A stretch of 64,000 nt of DNA from Halovenus salina. GTDB lineage: Archaea; Halobacteriota; Halobacteria; Halobacteriales; Haloarculaceae. Below are positions 17,492 to 27,642 of the stretch, in pieces (position 1 is the stretch's first letter; every line of letters begins with the position of its first letter). The notes beneath the pieces were generated by a model. It worked only from the letters and a program-made list of their open reading frames with translations, had not been told where the DNA came from and ran no database searches. The stretch lies in assembly GCF_026410925.1 (NCBI RefSeq), contig NZ_CP112972.1:1-64000 (forward strand). Direction: 5' to 3'. The translations under genes were made by a program, and so were the position numbers.

Positions 17492-18006
17492 GCTCGACTG
17501 AGTTCCACGAGATGCGTGAGCCACGTATCGAGAAGGTCGTCGTCCACATGGGCGTCGGCCAGGGTGGCCGCGAACTCGGCGAAGCCGAGGAGATTATGGA
17601 GGAACTGACCGAGCAGGCGTCGGTCCGGACGACGGCGAAAAAGACAGAGCCGGAGTTCGGCATCCGCGAGGGTGACCCAATCGGAACGAAGGTCACACTG
17701 CGCCACGAGGACGCTCGTGAGTTCCTCGAGACGGCGCTCTCGCTCGTCGACCTCTCGGAAAGCCAGTTCGACGAGACCGGCAACTTCAGCTTCGGTATCG
17801 AGGACCACACCGACTTCCCGAGCCAGGAGTACGACCCAACGATTGGTATCTACGGGCTCGACGTAACGGTGAACTTGGTCCGGCCCGGCTACCGGGTCGC
17901 CAAACGGGACAAAGCATCGACCCCGATTCCGTCGGCGCACCGACTGAATACAGACGACGCGGTTGCCTTTATCGAATCCACGTTCGACGTGGAGGTGACA
18001 GCATGA
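17488..18006 (+). CDS. rpl5: 50S ribosomal protein uL5
   Basis: 172 residues. Motifs include [20 protein letters not shown] and [16 protein letters not shown]. It binds 5S rRNA and contacts the 30S head. 4-nt overlaps link it with the eS4 gene and rps14. Confidence 0.96.
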   Translation: MSSTEFHEMREPRIEKVVVHMGVGQGGRELGEAEEIMEELTEQASVRTTAKKTEPEFGIREGDPIGTKVTLRHEDAREFLETALSLVDLSESQFDETGNFSFGIEDHTDFPSQEYDPTIGIYGLDVTVNLVRPGYRVAKRDKASTPIPSAHRLNTDDAVAFIESTFDVEVTA

Positions 18007-18185
18007 GCGAAAGCGAAACCGAAGAGCCCACCACCGGCGAGCAAGCCGCAAAGCGGACGGACCAGCTCCGGGAGTGCCAGCGCTGTAACCGAAAGCAGGG
18101 TCTGGTCAGCAAGTACGAGATCTACCTCTGCCGGCAGTGCTTCCGTGAGGTGTCCCGAAGCATGGGATTCAAGAAATACTCATGA
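18003..18185 (+). CDS. rps14: 30S ribosomal protein uS14, zinc type
   Basis: 60 residues. A short acidic extension ([17 protein letters not shown]) precedes the zinc ribbon CQRC...CRQC and the C-terminal [14 protein letters not shown]. It binds the 16S head. The gene is translationally coupled on both sides through 4-nt overlaps. Confidence 0.95.
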   Translation: MSESETEEPTTGEQAAKRTDQLRECQRCNRKQGLVSKYEIYLCRQCFREVSRSMGFKKYS

Positions 18186-18574
18186 CAGGAAACGACCCAC
18201 TCGCCGACGCGCTCTCCTCTATCGACAACGCAGAGGGCGTGGGGCATCTGAAGCAGGTGGTACAGCCCGCCTCGAACGAGATTGGCAGCGTACTTGAGGT
18301 CTTCTACGACCGCGGGTACATCGACGGCTTCCAGCACGTCGACGACGGCAAAGCAGGCCAGTTCGAGGTCGAACTGAAAGGAGCCATCAATGAGTGTGGC
18401 CCCGTCAAACCCCGATACTCTGTGGGTGCTGACGAGTACGAGAAATGGGAAAAGCGGTTCCTCCCGGCCCGTGACTACGGGACAATCATCGTCACCACAT
18501 CACAGGGCGTCATGAGCCACTATGAGGCGCGTGACGCAGGGATTGGCGGCCAGGTCATCGCATACGTCTACTAA
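18182..18574 (+). CDS. rps8: 30S ribosomal protein uS8
   Basis: 130 residues. It starts [18 protein letters not shown] and has the C-terminal [19 protein letters not shown] and GGQVIAYVY typical of archaeal S8. It binds the central domain of 16S rRNA. It ends 2 nt before rpl6. Confidence 0.96.
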   Translation: MTGNDPLADALSSIDNAEGVGHLKQVVQPASNEIGSVLEVFYDRGYIDGFQHVDDGKAGQFEVELKGAINECGPVKPRYSVGADEYEKWEKRFLPARDYGTIIVTTSQGVMSHYEARDAGIGGQVIAYVY

Positions 18575-18576
18575 CA

Positions 18577-19113
18577 ATGCCAGAAGTACGACTCGAAATA
18601 CCGACGGAGGTGAGCGCGGAGATGGACCATCTCGAGCTCACCGTCGAGGGACCGAACGGCAGTGTCACACGCCGACTGTGGTATCCCGATGTCTCGGTCT
18701 CGGTCGACGGCGACGAGGTCGTCATCGAGAGCGAGGCCGAGGACGCGAAGACGATGTCGACGCTCGGAACGTTCGAGAGTCACATCGAGAACATGTTCCA
18801 CGGCGTTACCGAGGGCTGGGAGTACGAGATGGAAGTCTTCTACTCTCACTTCCCGATGCAGGTCGACATCGAAAACGGCGCCGTGGTCATCGAGAACTTC
18901 CTCGGCGAGCGCGCCCCACGGCGGGCCCCGATTCACGGGAACACCGATGTCGAGGTCGACGGCGAAGAAATCACGCTGAGTGGCCCCGACATCGAGGCAG
19001 TCGGTCAGACCGCTGCCGATATCGAACAGCTGACGCGCGTGACAGACAAGGACGTTCGCGTCTTCCAGGACGGCGTCTACATCACCGCGAAACCGACCCG
19101 AGGTGACGCCTAA
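18577..19113 (+). CDS. rpl6: 50S ribosomal protein uL6
   Basis: 178 residues, two tandem L6 alpha/beta domains. It contains [16 protein letters not shown] in the first domain, and [20 protein letters not shown] and [19 protein letters not shown] in the second. It lies near the sarcin-ricin loop. Its TAATGA end shares one base with the eL32 start. Confidence 0.96.
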   Translation: MPEVRLEIPTEVSAEMDHLELTVEGPNGSVTRRLWYPDVSVSVDGDEVVIESEAEDAKTMSTLGTFESHIENMFHGVTEGWEYEMEVFYSHFPMQVDIENGAVVIENFLGERAPRRAPIHGNTDVEVDGEEITLSGPDIEAVGQTAADIEQLTRVTDKDVRVFQDGVYITAKPTRGDA

Positions 19114-20102
19114 TGAGTGACGAACACGACGACGTCGACGAGGAAGCGAACGAGCAGGAACTGACCGACCTTGGTGGCGTCGGCGAGGAGAAAGCCGAGG
19201 CCCTGAGTGAGGCTGGGTTCGAGACTGTCGAACACGTCAGCGCCGCGAGCCAGGACCAGCTGCAGGACGTCGAGGGCATCAGCACCGCGCTGGCCGCCCG
19301 AATCAAAGCCGAGACCGACGAGGTCGAGGTCAGCGACGACGTCGAAGCTGAAATCGGCGAAGACGACGCCGGCGACGAAGCCGAAGCGGCCGACGACGAG
19401 GCCGACGAGGCCGACGACGACGAAATCGAGGGGCTGACCGACATCAGCGGCGTCGGCGACTCCAAGGCCGAGGCTCTGCGCGAGGCCGGCTACGACACCG
19501 TCGCTAAGGTCAAAGGCGCAAGCCAGGACGAACTGGCAGACGTCGACGGTATCGGGATGGCACTCGCCGCCCGTATCAAGGCCGATATCGGCGACCTCGA
19601 AGTCAGTGAGGATGTCGAGGCCGAAATCGAGGCCGACGAGCCAGAGACAGACGAGACAGTCGAGACGGAGCTACAGCCCCGTGGTCTCGTCGACAAGACG
19701 CCGGAACTCGACGAGGAGACCGAACGGCTCCTCACCGAGCGCGACCGCGGCAGCAAGCCGCAGTTCAACCGGCAGGACTACCACAAGAAAAAGCGCGTCC
19801 CCACCTCGTGGCGACGGCCGCGTGGCCAGCTCTCGAAACAGCGCCGCGGCGTCAAAGGCAAAGGCGCGACCGTCGAGGCGGGCTACCGCCAGCCAGAAGC
19901 GGTGCGCGGTCTGCACCCCTCTGGCTTCGAGGAGGTCCGTGTGCACAACACGGACGACCTCGAGGGCGTCGACCCCGACACCGAGGCAGTCCGTATCGCC
20001 TCGAAGGTTGGCGGTCGCAAGCGCGAGCAGATCGAAGAGCTCGCCGAGGAGCGAGAGATTCGGGTACTGAACCCAACCTACGAGGAGGTTGAACTAGAAT
20101 GA
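19113..20102 (+). CDS. rpl32e: 50S ribosomal protein eL32 with two N-terminal HhH domains
   Basis: 329 residues, longer than the ~240 usual in haloarchaea. The eL32 domain proper occupies ~190-329 ([39 protein letters not shown]). Upstream there are two tandem helix-hairpin-helix units joined by Asp/Glu linkers: [20 protein letters not shown] at about 19-38 and [20 protein letters not shown] at about 109-128. Each is followed by a matching [23 protein letters not shown] half. Known haloarchaeal eL32 has one such unit, so this is an internal duplication. It overlaps rpl6 by 1 nt and rpl19e by 4 nt. Confidence 0.95.
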   Translation: MSDEHDDVDEEANEQELTDLGGVGEEKAEALSEAGFETVEHVSAASQDQLQDVEGISTALAARIKAETDEVEVSDDVEAEIGEDDAGDEAEAADDEADEADDDEIEGLTDISGVGDSKAEALREAGYDTVAKVKGASQDELADVDGIGMALAARIKADIGDLEVSEDVEAEIEADEPETDETVETELQPRGLVDKTPELDEETERLLTERDRGSKPQFNRQDYHKKKRVPTSWRRPRGQLSKQRRGVKGKGATVEAGYRQPEAVRGLHPSGFEEVRVHNTDDLEGVDPDTEAVRIASKVGGRKREQIEELAEEREIRVLNPTYEEVELE

Positions 20103-20548
20103 CAGACCTCTCAGCACAGAAACGACTCGCATCGGACGTGCTCGATGTCGGGAAGAACAAGCTCTGGTTCGACCCTGACCGACAGGGTGATATCGCGGAA
20201 GCGATTACCCGCGAAGACATTCGTGAACTGGTCGACGAGGGAGTCATCAGAGCAGACCCACCGAAGGGGAACTCCCGCGGCCGAGCACGCGAACGACAGA
20301 AGAAGCAGTCTTACGGCCACCAGCAAGGGCCTGGCTCCCGGAAGGGCAAGGCCGGTGGCCGCCAGAACGAGACAGATCAGTGGCAGTCGAGCATCCGCGC
20401 GCTCCGCAATCACCTGCGAGAGCTTCGCGACGATGACGAACTCGATCGCTCGCAGTACCGCGACCTGTACGACAAGGCCGGTGGCGGCGAGTTTGACTCG
20501 GTTGCCGACCTCGAACGATACATCAACGAAACTTACGGTGATGCATAA
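20099..20548 (+). CDS. rpl19e: 50S ribosomal protein eL19
   Basis: 149 residues. It starts [20 protein letters not shown] and has the basic middle helix [20 protein letters not shown] and [10 protein letters not shown]. It is an archaeal/eukaryotic 50S protein close to the subunit interface. It is coupled to the eL32 gene by a 4-nt overlap and to rpl18 by TAATGG. Confidence 0.95.
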   Translation: MTDLSAQKRLASDVLDVGKNKLWFDPDRQGDIAEAITREDIRELVDEGVIRADPPKGNSRGRARERQKKQSYGHQQGPGSRKGKAGGRQNETDQWQSSIRALRNHLRELRDDDELDRSQYRDLYDKAGGGEFDSVADLERYINETYGDA

Positions 20549-21108
20549 TGGCAACAGGACCACGATACACGGTGCCGATGCGGCGTCGCCGCGAGGCCCG
20601 AACGGATTACCATCAGCGGTTGCGCCTGCTGAAATCAGGCAAACCACGTCTCGTTGCTCGTAAGAGCAACAGCCACGTCAGGGCGCAGCTGGTCGTGACC
20701 GGCCCAAGCGGCGACGAGACCGTCGCGAGCGCACACTCACAGGACCTCGAGGAGTACGGCTGGGAAGCCCCGACCGGCAACATGCCGGCGGCCTACCTGA
20801 CCGGACTGCTCGCGGGCCTGCGTGCCCAAGAGGCCGGCCTCGACGAGGCCGTACTCGATATCGGCCTGAACTCCCCGACACCGGGGAGCAAGGTATTTGC
20901 AGTACAGGAAGGCGCAATCGACGCCGGACTCGACATTCCCCACAACGACGACGTGCTGGCCGAATGGCCGCGCACGCGCGGCGAGCATATCGCCGAGTAC
21001 GCCGACCAGCAGGACGGCCTCTACAGCGGGGAGTTCGACGCAACAGACCTGCCAGCGCATTTCGACGAGATGCGCGAGACACTGCTGGACGCAGAGGTTG
21101 AACTATGA
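20548..21108 (+). CDS. rpl18: 50S ribosomal protein uL18
   Basis: 186 residues. It starts [24 protein letters not shown] and contains [17 protein letters not shown] and the C-terminal [18 protein letters not shown]. It binds 5S rRNA with uL5. Overlaps are 1 nt upstream and 4 nt downstream. Confidence 0.96.
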   Translation: MATGPRYTVPMRRRREARTDYHQRLRLLKSGKPRLVARKSNSHVRAQLVVTGPSGDETVASAHSQDLEEYGWEAPTGNMPAAYLTGLLAGLRAQEAGLDEAVLDIGLNSPTPGSKVFAVQEGAIDAGLDIPHNDDVLAEWPRTRGEHIAEYADQQDGLYSGEFDATDLPAHFDEMRETLLDAEVEL

Positions 21109-21740
21109 GTGCCGAAGGATGGGAACCACAGACGCGACTCGGACGAAAAGTCGCCGACGGCGAAATCGACTCGATGGAAGCTGCCCTGAACTCGGGCCTT
21201 CCGCTGAAAGAACCCGAACTCGTGGACCAGCTCGTCCCGGACCTCGAAGACGAGGTTCTGGACATCAACATGGTCCAGCGGATGACCGACTCGGGGCGGC
21301 GCGTGAAGTTCCGCTGTGTCGTTGTTGTCGGCAACCGCAACGGTCTCATCGGCTATGCCGAGGGCCGTGACGATCAGGTCGGCGGTGCGATTCAGAAGGC
21401 CATCGACATCGGCAAGCTGAATCTGGTGAAGATTCCACTGGGCAGTGGCTCCTGGGAGGACCGCCCCGGCGGGACGAACTCCCTGGTCCGGAACACCGAG
21501 GGGAAAGCCGGTAGCGTTACCGTCGAACTGCGCCCGGCACCCCGCGGTCTGGGACTTGCCGCAGCCGAGACGCCCCGGAAGGTGCTCGAACTCGCCGGCG
21601 TTCAGGACGCCTGGACCCGCAGCGATGGAAACACTCGCACCACGGTCAACTTCGCGAAGGCGACGTTCAACGCCCTGGAGAAGACCGCCGAGACACGTGT
21701 GCCCGAACACGCCATGGAACAGCAGGAGGTGGTCGAATGA
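21105..21740 (+). CDS. rps5: 30S ribosomal protein uS5
   Basis: 211 residues. The double-stranded RNA-binding-like N-terminal domain contains [19 protein letters not shown] and the C-terminal domain has [20 protein letters not shown]. It acts in decoding accuracy and mRNA entry. 4-nt overlaps join it to both neighbours. Confidence 0.96.
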   Translation: MSAEGWEPQTRLGRKVADGEIDSMEAALNSGLPLKEPELVDQLVPDLEDEVLDINMVQRMTDSGRRVKFRCVVVVGNRNGLIGYAEGRDDQVGGAIQKAIDIGKLNLVKIPLGSGSWEDRPGGTNSLVRNTEGKAGSVTVELRPAPRGLGLAAAETPRKVLELAGVQDAWTRSDGNTRTTVNFAKATFNALEKTAETRVPEHAMEQQEVVE

Positions 21741-22201
21741 AAGCAATCGTCCAGCTTCGCGGTGAAATCAACATCAACGGCGACATCGTTGACACCCTCG
21801 AGATGCTCAATCTCGGCCGTGTCAACCACGCGACGCTCGTTCCGGAGGAGCCGACCTACGAGGGGATGGTGACGAAGGTCAACGACTACGTGGCTCACGG
21901 CCAGCCAAGCGAGGAGACCGTTTCACTCCTGCTCCGCGAGCGCGGCGAGCCCGACTCGGGCGAGGCCGACATCGACGACGAGTGGGTCACAGCGAACACC
22001 GACTACGATTCCGTCGAGGAGCTTGCAGGCGCACTGGTCGACGAGGAGACGACCCTGCAGGAGGCAGGACTGTCGCCGACGCTCCGGCTGCACCCGCCAC
22101 GCGGCGGCCACGACGGTATCAAACAGCCAGTCTCGACAGGCGGACAGATTGGCGTCCACGACACCGACGACCTCGACTCCCTACTGGAGGCGATGCGATA
22201 A
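21737..22201 (+). CDS. rpl30: 50S ribosomal protein uL30
   Basis: 154 residues, the long archaeal form of L30/L7. It has [33 protein letters not shown] and the C-terminal [19 protein letters not shown]. It binds 23S rRNA. The stop TAA shares its last base with the rpl15 ATG. Confidence 0.96.
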   Translation: MKAIVQLRGEININGDIVDTLEMLNLGRVNHATLVPEEPTYEGMVTKVNDYVAHGQPSEETVSLLLRERGEPDSGEADIDDEWVTANTDYDSVEELAGALVDEETTLQEAGLSPTLRLHPPRGGHDGIKQPVSTGGQIGVHDTDDLDSLLEAMR

Positions 22202-22671
22202 TGTCTAACAAGAAGAAACGACAGCGCGGCTCTCGGACGCACGGCGGCGGCTCACACAAGAACCGCCGTGGTGCCGGCCACCGCGGCGGACGCGGAGACG
22301 CCGGCCGCGACAAACACGAGATGCACAACCACCCGCCGCTCGGCAAGTCCGGGTTCTCCCGGCCCGAGAAGGTCAAAGAGGAAGTCCTCACTGTCGACGT
22401 ACAGAAACTCGACGAGGATATCCACCTCTACGCCGCCGAGGGCGTGGCAGAGGAAGCGAACGACCGGTACGTCATCGACGCACGCGACGTTGTCGACGAC
22501 GGCCACGAGGCCGATTCCGTCAAGGTGCTCGGTGGCGGACAAGTCCGGAACAGCCTGGAAGTGACCGCAGATGCCTTCTCCGACGGTGCCGAATCGAAAA
22601 TCAAATCTGCAGACGGTTTCGTAAAGCTCTCGGAGCGGGCAGCCAAAGAGGACGACGAGACAGAGGATTAG
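22201..22671 (+). CDS. rpl15: 50S ribosomal protein uL15
   Basis: 156 residues. The basic N-terminus is [20 protein letters not shown], with GAGHRGGRGDAGRDKH, and the globular part continues to an acidic tail (AKEDDETED). The frame is open well upstream inside rpl30; ATG 22201 is chosen because it gives the family N-terminus and the TAATG coupling. secY follows after 1 nt. Confidence 0.95.
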   Translation: MSNKKKRQRGSRTHGGGSHKNRRGAGHRGGRGDAGRDKHEMHNHPPLGKSGFSRPEKVKEEVLTVDVQKLDEDIHLYAAEGVAEEANDRYVIDARDVVDDGHEADSVKVLGGGQVRNSLEVTADAFSDGAESKIKSADGFVKLSERAAKEDDETED

Positions 22672-22672
22672 T

Positions 22673-24159
22673 ATGAGCTGGAAGGACACCGCCGAACCCG
22701 TACTCACCCGCATGCCCTCGGTCAGGCGCCCGGACGGGCACGTCCCGTTCAAACGCAAGCTTGGCTGGACAGCGGGGATACTGGTACTGTATTTCTTCCT
22801 GACGAACGTCATGCTGTTTGGCGTCGCTCGGGGACAAGGAACGGACATCTTCGGCCAGTTCCGGTCGATTCTCGCAGGGTCGTCGGGCTCGATTCTACAG
22901 GTTGGAATCGGCCCGATTGTCACTGCGAGCATCGTGCTCCAGTTGCTCGGCGGTGCCGACCTGCTCGGACTCGACACGCAGAACAATCCACGAGACCAGG
23001 AGCTCTATCAGGGGCTCCAGAAGTTCCTCGTGTTCGTGATGATTCTCCTGACCGGGATGCCGATGGTGTTCAGCGGCGGCTTCCTCCCTGTCGATTCGGG
23101 TCTTGCGACCAGTCTCGGAATCTCGGATGCCGGCCTGCAGTGGATCATCTTCCTGCAGGTGTTCCTCGGCGGTGTTCTCATCCTCTATATGGATGAGGTC
23201 GTGAGCAAGTGGGGTGTCGGGAGCGGTGTGGGGCTGTTCATCATTGCCGGCGTGAGCCAGCGACTGATTGGTGGCCTCATCGAGTTCCCGTTCATCACCC
23301 CCGCGAACGTCGAGTCCTACGGTATCATTCCGACGTGGTTCCGGCTCCTGCTCGGGCAGGAGAGCCTCTCCGGCAGCCTGCTTACGACACAGGGAATCCG
23401 TGACCTTGTGTTCGGACAGGGACAACTGCTCGCTATCTTCACGACAGTCGCTATCTTCGTGATTGTCGTCTACGCCGAGAGTGTCCGTGTCGAGATTCCG
23501 CTCTCGAACGCACGTGTCAAGGGAGCACGCGGACGGTTCCCGGTAAAACTCATCTACGCGAGTGTCCTGCCGATGATTCTCGTCCGGGCGCTCCAGATGA
23601 ATCTCCAGTTCCTGGGTCGCATTCTTCACTCGCAGTGGGTGGGGATGCCCTCGTGGCTCGGTGCCTACAACACCGACGGGAACCCAATCAGTGGGTTCTT
23701 CTACTACGTGGCTCCGATTCAGAGTCCCGACGACTGGATGTGGTTTGCCGGCGGCGGCCGCGGCCAGGAGGCCATCGACATCATGATCGCGTCGGGGTCG
23801 ACCTGACGGTCATGGTTCTCGGTGGCGCTATCTTCGCCATCTTCTGGGTGAAGACGACCGACATGGGGCCGGAGGCAACCGCCAAACAGATCCACAACTC
23901 CGGGATGCAGATTCCCGGCTTCCGACAGAACGTCAAAAGCATCGAGCGCGTCCTCGGGCAGTACATCCCACAGGTGACCGTCATCGGCGGTGCACTCGTC
24001 GGTGTGCTCGCGGTCGCGGCGAACATGCTCGGGACCATCGGCGGCGTCTCTGGAACGGGACTGCTGCTGACTGTCTCCATCACATACAAGCTCTACGAAG
24101 AGATGGCCGAAGAGCAGCTGATGGAGATGCACCCGATGATGCGCCAGATGTTCGGCTAA
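22673..24159 (+). CDS. secY: preprotein translocase subunit SecY, with one frameshift in this sequence
   Basis: This is the channel subunit of the Sec translocon, with ten membrane helices and last gene of the ribosomal operon. Helices up to about residue 370 are read from 22673. They end in EAIDIMI, after which the frame runs to a stop at 23806. The rest ([23 protein letters not shown] to the C-terminus MMRQMFG) is in the next frame and ends at 24159. Restoring one C after ATC at 23786-23788 makes a normal ~495-residue SecY. Because SecY is essential and all else is intact, a base-call or assembly error is more likely than real loss. Confidence 0.93.
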
Positions 24160-24217
24160 CTCAGCCGCCTCTTCTTCCAAATTACGTCGACTCGTACCTG
24201 ATTTCGGTCCGAGTGTT

Positions 24218-24250
24218 GGTGATAATCAGCTAATAGTTCGAACTATCACC
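24218..24250. other. overlapping inverted repeats in convergent intergenic region
   Basis: A perfect 14-bp palindrome (ATAGTTCGAACTAT, 24233-24246) is nested with GGTGATA (24218-24224) pairing to TATCACC (24244-24250). It lies between the convergent secY and Asp-box protein genes, so it may be a two-way terminator or a protein-binding site. The two structures are mutually exclusive. No gene is seen in 24160-24332. Confidence 0.4.
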
Positions 24251-24332
24251 CAGACGCGGGAGAAAACCCACGACATCGCTCGTTGGCTGAACCCCCGTAA
24301 TATGGACGTGACAAGAACCGCACCAATCATCA

Positions 24333-25316
24333 TCACCCGACAACTGCGAAGCCTCGGCCCACGAGATTCGTTTCGGGCCACTTGACGTCCACCCGTGACC
24401 ACGACTGGGCCCCGTCCGCGCTCCAGTACAACCCCCGGTTTGTCAGTGCCGCGAACTCACCGGCGCGTTCTCCCGCGGCGAGGACTGCCCGCACGGTCCC
24501 CTCGGGGTCGGGATAGCCGTCCATCGCCTGCTCCCACCCACCGTCTGCTGTCCGTCGGTACAGATACGCCGCCGCTCTCGAAGGCGTGTGTGCTGACCGC
24601 GCGCCGTCTGCCGCCGAGACGACGACGCGGTCGGGGTCGGCTGGGTCGACCGCCAGGCCCCAGACGTAGCCGTGGTCGAGGCCGGACTGGGGATACTGCC
24701 AGGTCTCGCCGCGGTCTTCGGACTCGGCGTAGCCGTCGCCGGCGGCAGTATAGACTCGCCCCGGCGCGTCGGGGTGTGTCGCCAGGGTGTGGTTGTCTCT
24801 GCGTGCCCCCTCTTGGTGTGGCTCCCAGGTCTCTCCGCCGTCTGTCGAACGGAGGAAGGCACCGGCCTCGATTGCGACGTACAGCGTCTCGGGGTCCTGT
24901 GTGTCGACCGATATCCAGCGGACGTGATGGGTGTGTGGTCGCGGCGGGAACGACCACTCTCCCGCAGACGGTAGCTCGGTCAGGTCGCCGCGACGGGCCC
25001 AGCTCTCCCCGCCGTCGGTCGAGCGATAGACCGCACTGGGCTCGGTTCCGACCCAGACGGTGTCGGGGTCGTGTGGGCTGACGGTGACAGCTGTCACGCG
25101 GTCGTCGAACGAGCCACTCTCGCTCCAGGTCGTGCCGGTGTCGGTGCTGCGCTGCAGTCCAGCGTCTACTGTCCCCGCAAAGACCTGTTCCGGTCGCAGG
25201 GAGGACGCTGCGAGACACTCGAAGTCGAATCCGACGAGTGCCGTCCGGGATGAGGGGTCGTCTCGCAGCCCAGAGACGGCCAGTATCCGGTCAGCGAGCG
25301 CGGCGTAGGCTCTCAT
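24333..25316 (-). CDS. Asp-box (BNR/sialidase-like) beta-propeller protein
   Basis: 327 residues. At least five Asp-box repeats (S-x-D-x-G-x-x-W) are visible: STDTGTTW, STDGGESW, STDGGETW, SEDRGETW and SADGAQSW. Each lies at the end of a propeller blade, as in sialidases and Ycf48/HCF136-type proteins. No sialidase catalytic Arg triad or signal peptide is evident, so a cytoplasmic binding or scaffold role is more likely than glycosidase activity. ATG 25316 (MRAYAALADRIL) is preferred over 25343. It is divergent from hemL, whose start is about 100 nt away. Confidence 0.8.
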   Translation of the reverse strand: MRAYAALADRILAVSGLRDDPSSRTALVGFDFECLAASSLRPEQVFAGTVDAGLQRSTDTGTTWSESGSFDDRVTAVTVSPHDPDTVWVGTEPSAVYRSTDGGESWARRGDLTELPSAGEWSFPPRPHTHHVRWISVDTQDPETLYVAIEAGAFLRSTDGGETWEPHQEGARRDNHTLATHPDAPGRVYTAAGDGYAESEDRGETWQYPQSGLDHGYVWGLAVDPADPDRVVVSAADGARSAHTPSRAAAYLYRRTADGGWEQAMDGYPDPEGTVRAVLAAGERAGEFAALTNRGLYWSADGAQSWSRVDVKWPETNLVGRGFAVVG

Positions 25317-25412
25317 AGCGTGGGATTCAACCCTGGCGTACACAAAGCTGGCGGGGCCTGGCCCAAGATGTGAGACAGTACATTCTTTCTGTCCCGCGTC
25401 GAATCCACAGAC

Positions 25413-26750
25413 ATGAACTACGAGCAGTCGCGGTCACTGTACGACAGAGCGCTGTCAGTGTTGCCGGGCGGAGTCAACTCCTCGGTCCGGGCGATTCAGC
25501 CGTATCCATTCTTCGCCGAGAAGGGCGACGGTGGTCACATCATCGACGCTGACGGCAACAAGTACATCGACTTCGCGATGGGATACGGGCCGCTCTTGCT
25601 CGGCCATGACCTGCCCGAACAGGTCCAGTCTGCCGTCCAGAAGCGGGCAAGCGAGGGGCCGATGTACGGCGCGCCCACCGAGGTGGAAGTAGAACTCGCG
25701 GAGTTCGTCGTCCGTCACGTCCCGAGCGTCGAGATGATACGCTTTGTCAATAGTGGCACCGAGGCCACCGTCTCCGCAGTCAGACTCGCCCGCGGCTACA
25801 CTGGCCGGGACAAAATCGTCGTCATGGAAAGTGGCTATCACGGTGCCCAGGAGTCGACCCTGGTCGAGGGCGAAGGTTCGGAGACCCAGCCTTCCAGTCC
25901 CGGGATTCCGGATTCCTTCGCCGAGCACACGATTACGGTCCCGTTCAACGACGAGGAGGCGATTCACGATGTTTTCGAGGCCCACGGCGACGACATCGCG
26001 GCGGTCATGACCGAGCCAATTTTGGGGAACTACGGCATCGTCCACCCGGTCGAGGGCTATCACGAGACCCTCCGAGAGGTCACGGAGGACCACGGCTCCC
26101 TGCTGATTTTCGACGAAGTTATTACTGGCTTCCGCGTCGGCGGACTCGGCTGTGCACAGAGCAAATTCGGCGTGACACCCGATATCACCACGTTTGGGAA
26201 AATCATCGGCGGTGGGTTCCCCGTCGGTGCAATCGGTGGGCGTGCCGAGATTATCGAGGAGTTCACGCCCGCGGGCGAGGTCTTCCAGTCGGGAACGTTT
26301 TCGGGCCACCCCGTGACGATGGCCGCAGGGCTGGAGACGCTTCGATACGCCGCGAAAAACGACGTCTACGACCACGTCAACACACTCGGCGAACAGCTCC
26401 GGTCGGGACTGACCGACATTGTCGCCGACCAGGCCCCGGAGTACACCGTTGCTGGAACGGACAGCATGTTCAAGATACTGTTCACCAGGGATGGGCCGGA
26501 CGAGATGACAGACCACTGTGAGTCTGGCTGTCGTCAGCGGGCCGAGTGCTCGCGGTACGAGTACTGTCCGAAAGACGGCTCCGACGTTGCTGACGGCCAG
26601 ACAGAGCGCTGGGAGCGGCTGTTCTGGGAAGCGATGAAAGAGCAGGGAATCTTCCTCACGCCCAATCAGTACGAGTCCCAGTTCGTCTGTGAGGCACACA
26701 CCGAGGAGGACATCGAGCAGACCCTCGAAGCATATAAGGAGGCGTTGTAA
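25413..26750 (+). CDS. hemL: glutamate-1-semialdehyde 2,1-aminomutase
   Basis: 445 residues, a class III aminotransferase fold. It converts glutamate-1-semialdehyde to 5-aminolevulinate, the second C5-pathway step to haem and cobalamin, using PLP. Motifs are [13 protein letters not shown] at the start, [19 protein letters not shown] for cofactor phosphate binding, [10 protein letters not shown], and the PLP lysine in [18 protein letters not shown] Cys-rich segment near 370-390 ([17 protein letters not shown]) is an insertion relative to the bacterial enzyme. The stop TAATGG shares one base with the next gene. Confidence 0.94.
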   Translation: MNYEQSRSLYDRALSVLPGGVNSSVRAIQPYPFFAEKGDGGHIIDADGNKYIDFAMGYGPLLLGHDLPEQVQSAVQKRASEGPMYGAPTEVEVELAEFVVRHVPSVEMIRFVNSGTEATVSAVRLARGYTGRDKIVVMESGYHGAQESTLVEGEGSETQPSSPGIPDSFAEHTITVPFNDEEAIHDVFEAHGDDIAAVMTEPILGNYGIVHPVEGYHETLREVTEDHGSLLIFDEVITGFRVGGLGCAQSKFGVTPDITTFGKIIGGGFPVGAIGGRAEIIEEFTPAGEVFQSGTFSGHPVTMAAGLETLRYAAKNDVYDHVNTLGEQLRSGLTDIVADQAPEYTVAGTDSMFKILFTRDGPDEMTDHCESGCRQRAECSRYEYCPKDGSDVADGQTERWERLFWEAMKEQGIFLTPNQYESQFVCEAHTEEDIEQTLEAYKEAL

Positions 26751-27592
26751 TGGGCGACGACGCCAGCGACGAGCGACACCTCTTCGGCGAGCGACGCGAG
26801 ACGGCGACGGGCTTTTTAGCGAGTGCGATGGGCGTGGTGCGCGTCGAACTCGCCCCGGACCGACTCGGAGGATTCGGCATCGTCGAGCGCTGTCACGCGG
26901 CAGATATCGCTGCCGGCGGTGGCGAACTGGCTGTCGCCACCGAGGAGGACGTGTTACTCGCCGGTGAGAGTCGAGAGACGTTCACGCCGCTCGGGTTCGG
27001 GCCAGCGGCGGCCGTCGGTATCGAGGACGAGACTGTCTACGCGGCGAGTCCAGAAGGGACGGTGGCAGCCACACCGCTCACAGCCGTTGACGGAACGGCG
27101 ACCGAGTGGGACCGACGCGGCGAGGTTTCCGGGCCGTCCTCCTTCGACGGCTCGGTGCTCGCGACCGCCAGCGGCGTTGTTCGTGTCGCTCCAGCGTTCG
27201 AGGCTCTCGGGCTCGACGGCGCCACCGACGTGACACAGGGAGAGTCCCTGCTTGCTGGCAGTCCGGATGGCCTCTTCGAATACGATAACGGTGAGTGGTT
27301 ACGACGTTTCGACCGACCGATTCGACAGGTCGTCGCCGGCGAGGACGCGGTCTTCGTCGTGACCGAAACGGGGCAATTATTCAGGGATGCAGACACATTA
27401 TGGACCGAGGTCTCGCTGTCGGAAGGGACGAGGGCCGCGGCGGTCGCGCCGGGCCGGAGTCTGTACGTCGTGACCGAGGCTGGCGACGTATTCATCTCCG
27501 CGGAGCCGACGGCCGCGACCGACGGCTTCGGCGGCCGGGAATCCGAGCCACTTGGTGTGCGCGAAATCCGGGCGTTCACACTTGACTCCTGA
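26750..27592 (+). CDS. haloarchaeal beta-propeller-like protein of unknown function
   Basis: 280 residues made of short repeated beta motifs (GGGELAVATEEDVLLAG, ASPEGTVAATPL, ATASGVVRVAP, AGSPDGLFEYDNGEW, VVTETGQLFRDADTLW, VVTEAGDVFIS). This is the look of a five- or six-bladed propeller. There are no membrane segments, signal peptide or catalytic motif. It overlaps hemL by one base and is followed 50 nt later by prs, so it is probably co-translated with HemL. A role in tetrapyrrole synthesis can be inferred only from position. I believe this is the HVO_0234-type family, but that is from memory. Confidence 0.65.
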   Translation: MGDDASDERHLFGERRETATGFLASAMGVVRVELAPDRLGGFGIVERCHAADIAAGGGELAVATEEDVLLAGESRETFTPLGFGPAAAVGIEDETVYAASPEGTVAATPLTAVDGTATEWDRRGEVSGPSSFDGSVLATASGVVRVAPAFEALGLDGATDVTQGESLLAGSPDGLFEYDNGEWLRRFDRPIRQVVAGEDAVFVVTETGQLFRDADTLWTEVSLSEGTRAAAVAPGRSLYVVTEAGDVFISAEPTAATDGFGGRESEPLGVREIRAFTLDS

Positions 27593-27642
27593 GCCTAGAC
27601 CAGACCGAAAGGTCATTTACTGAGGACAGCGAGAGCTATCAC

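Noticed and set aside
23800..24159. Separate short SecY-like gene downstream of secY
   Set aside because: It continues the same protein exactly at the break point and has no start signal of its own.
25455..26699. 414-codon open frame on the minus strand
   Set aside because: It is the shadow of hemL; no domain is seen.
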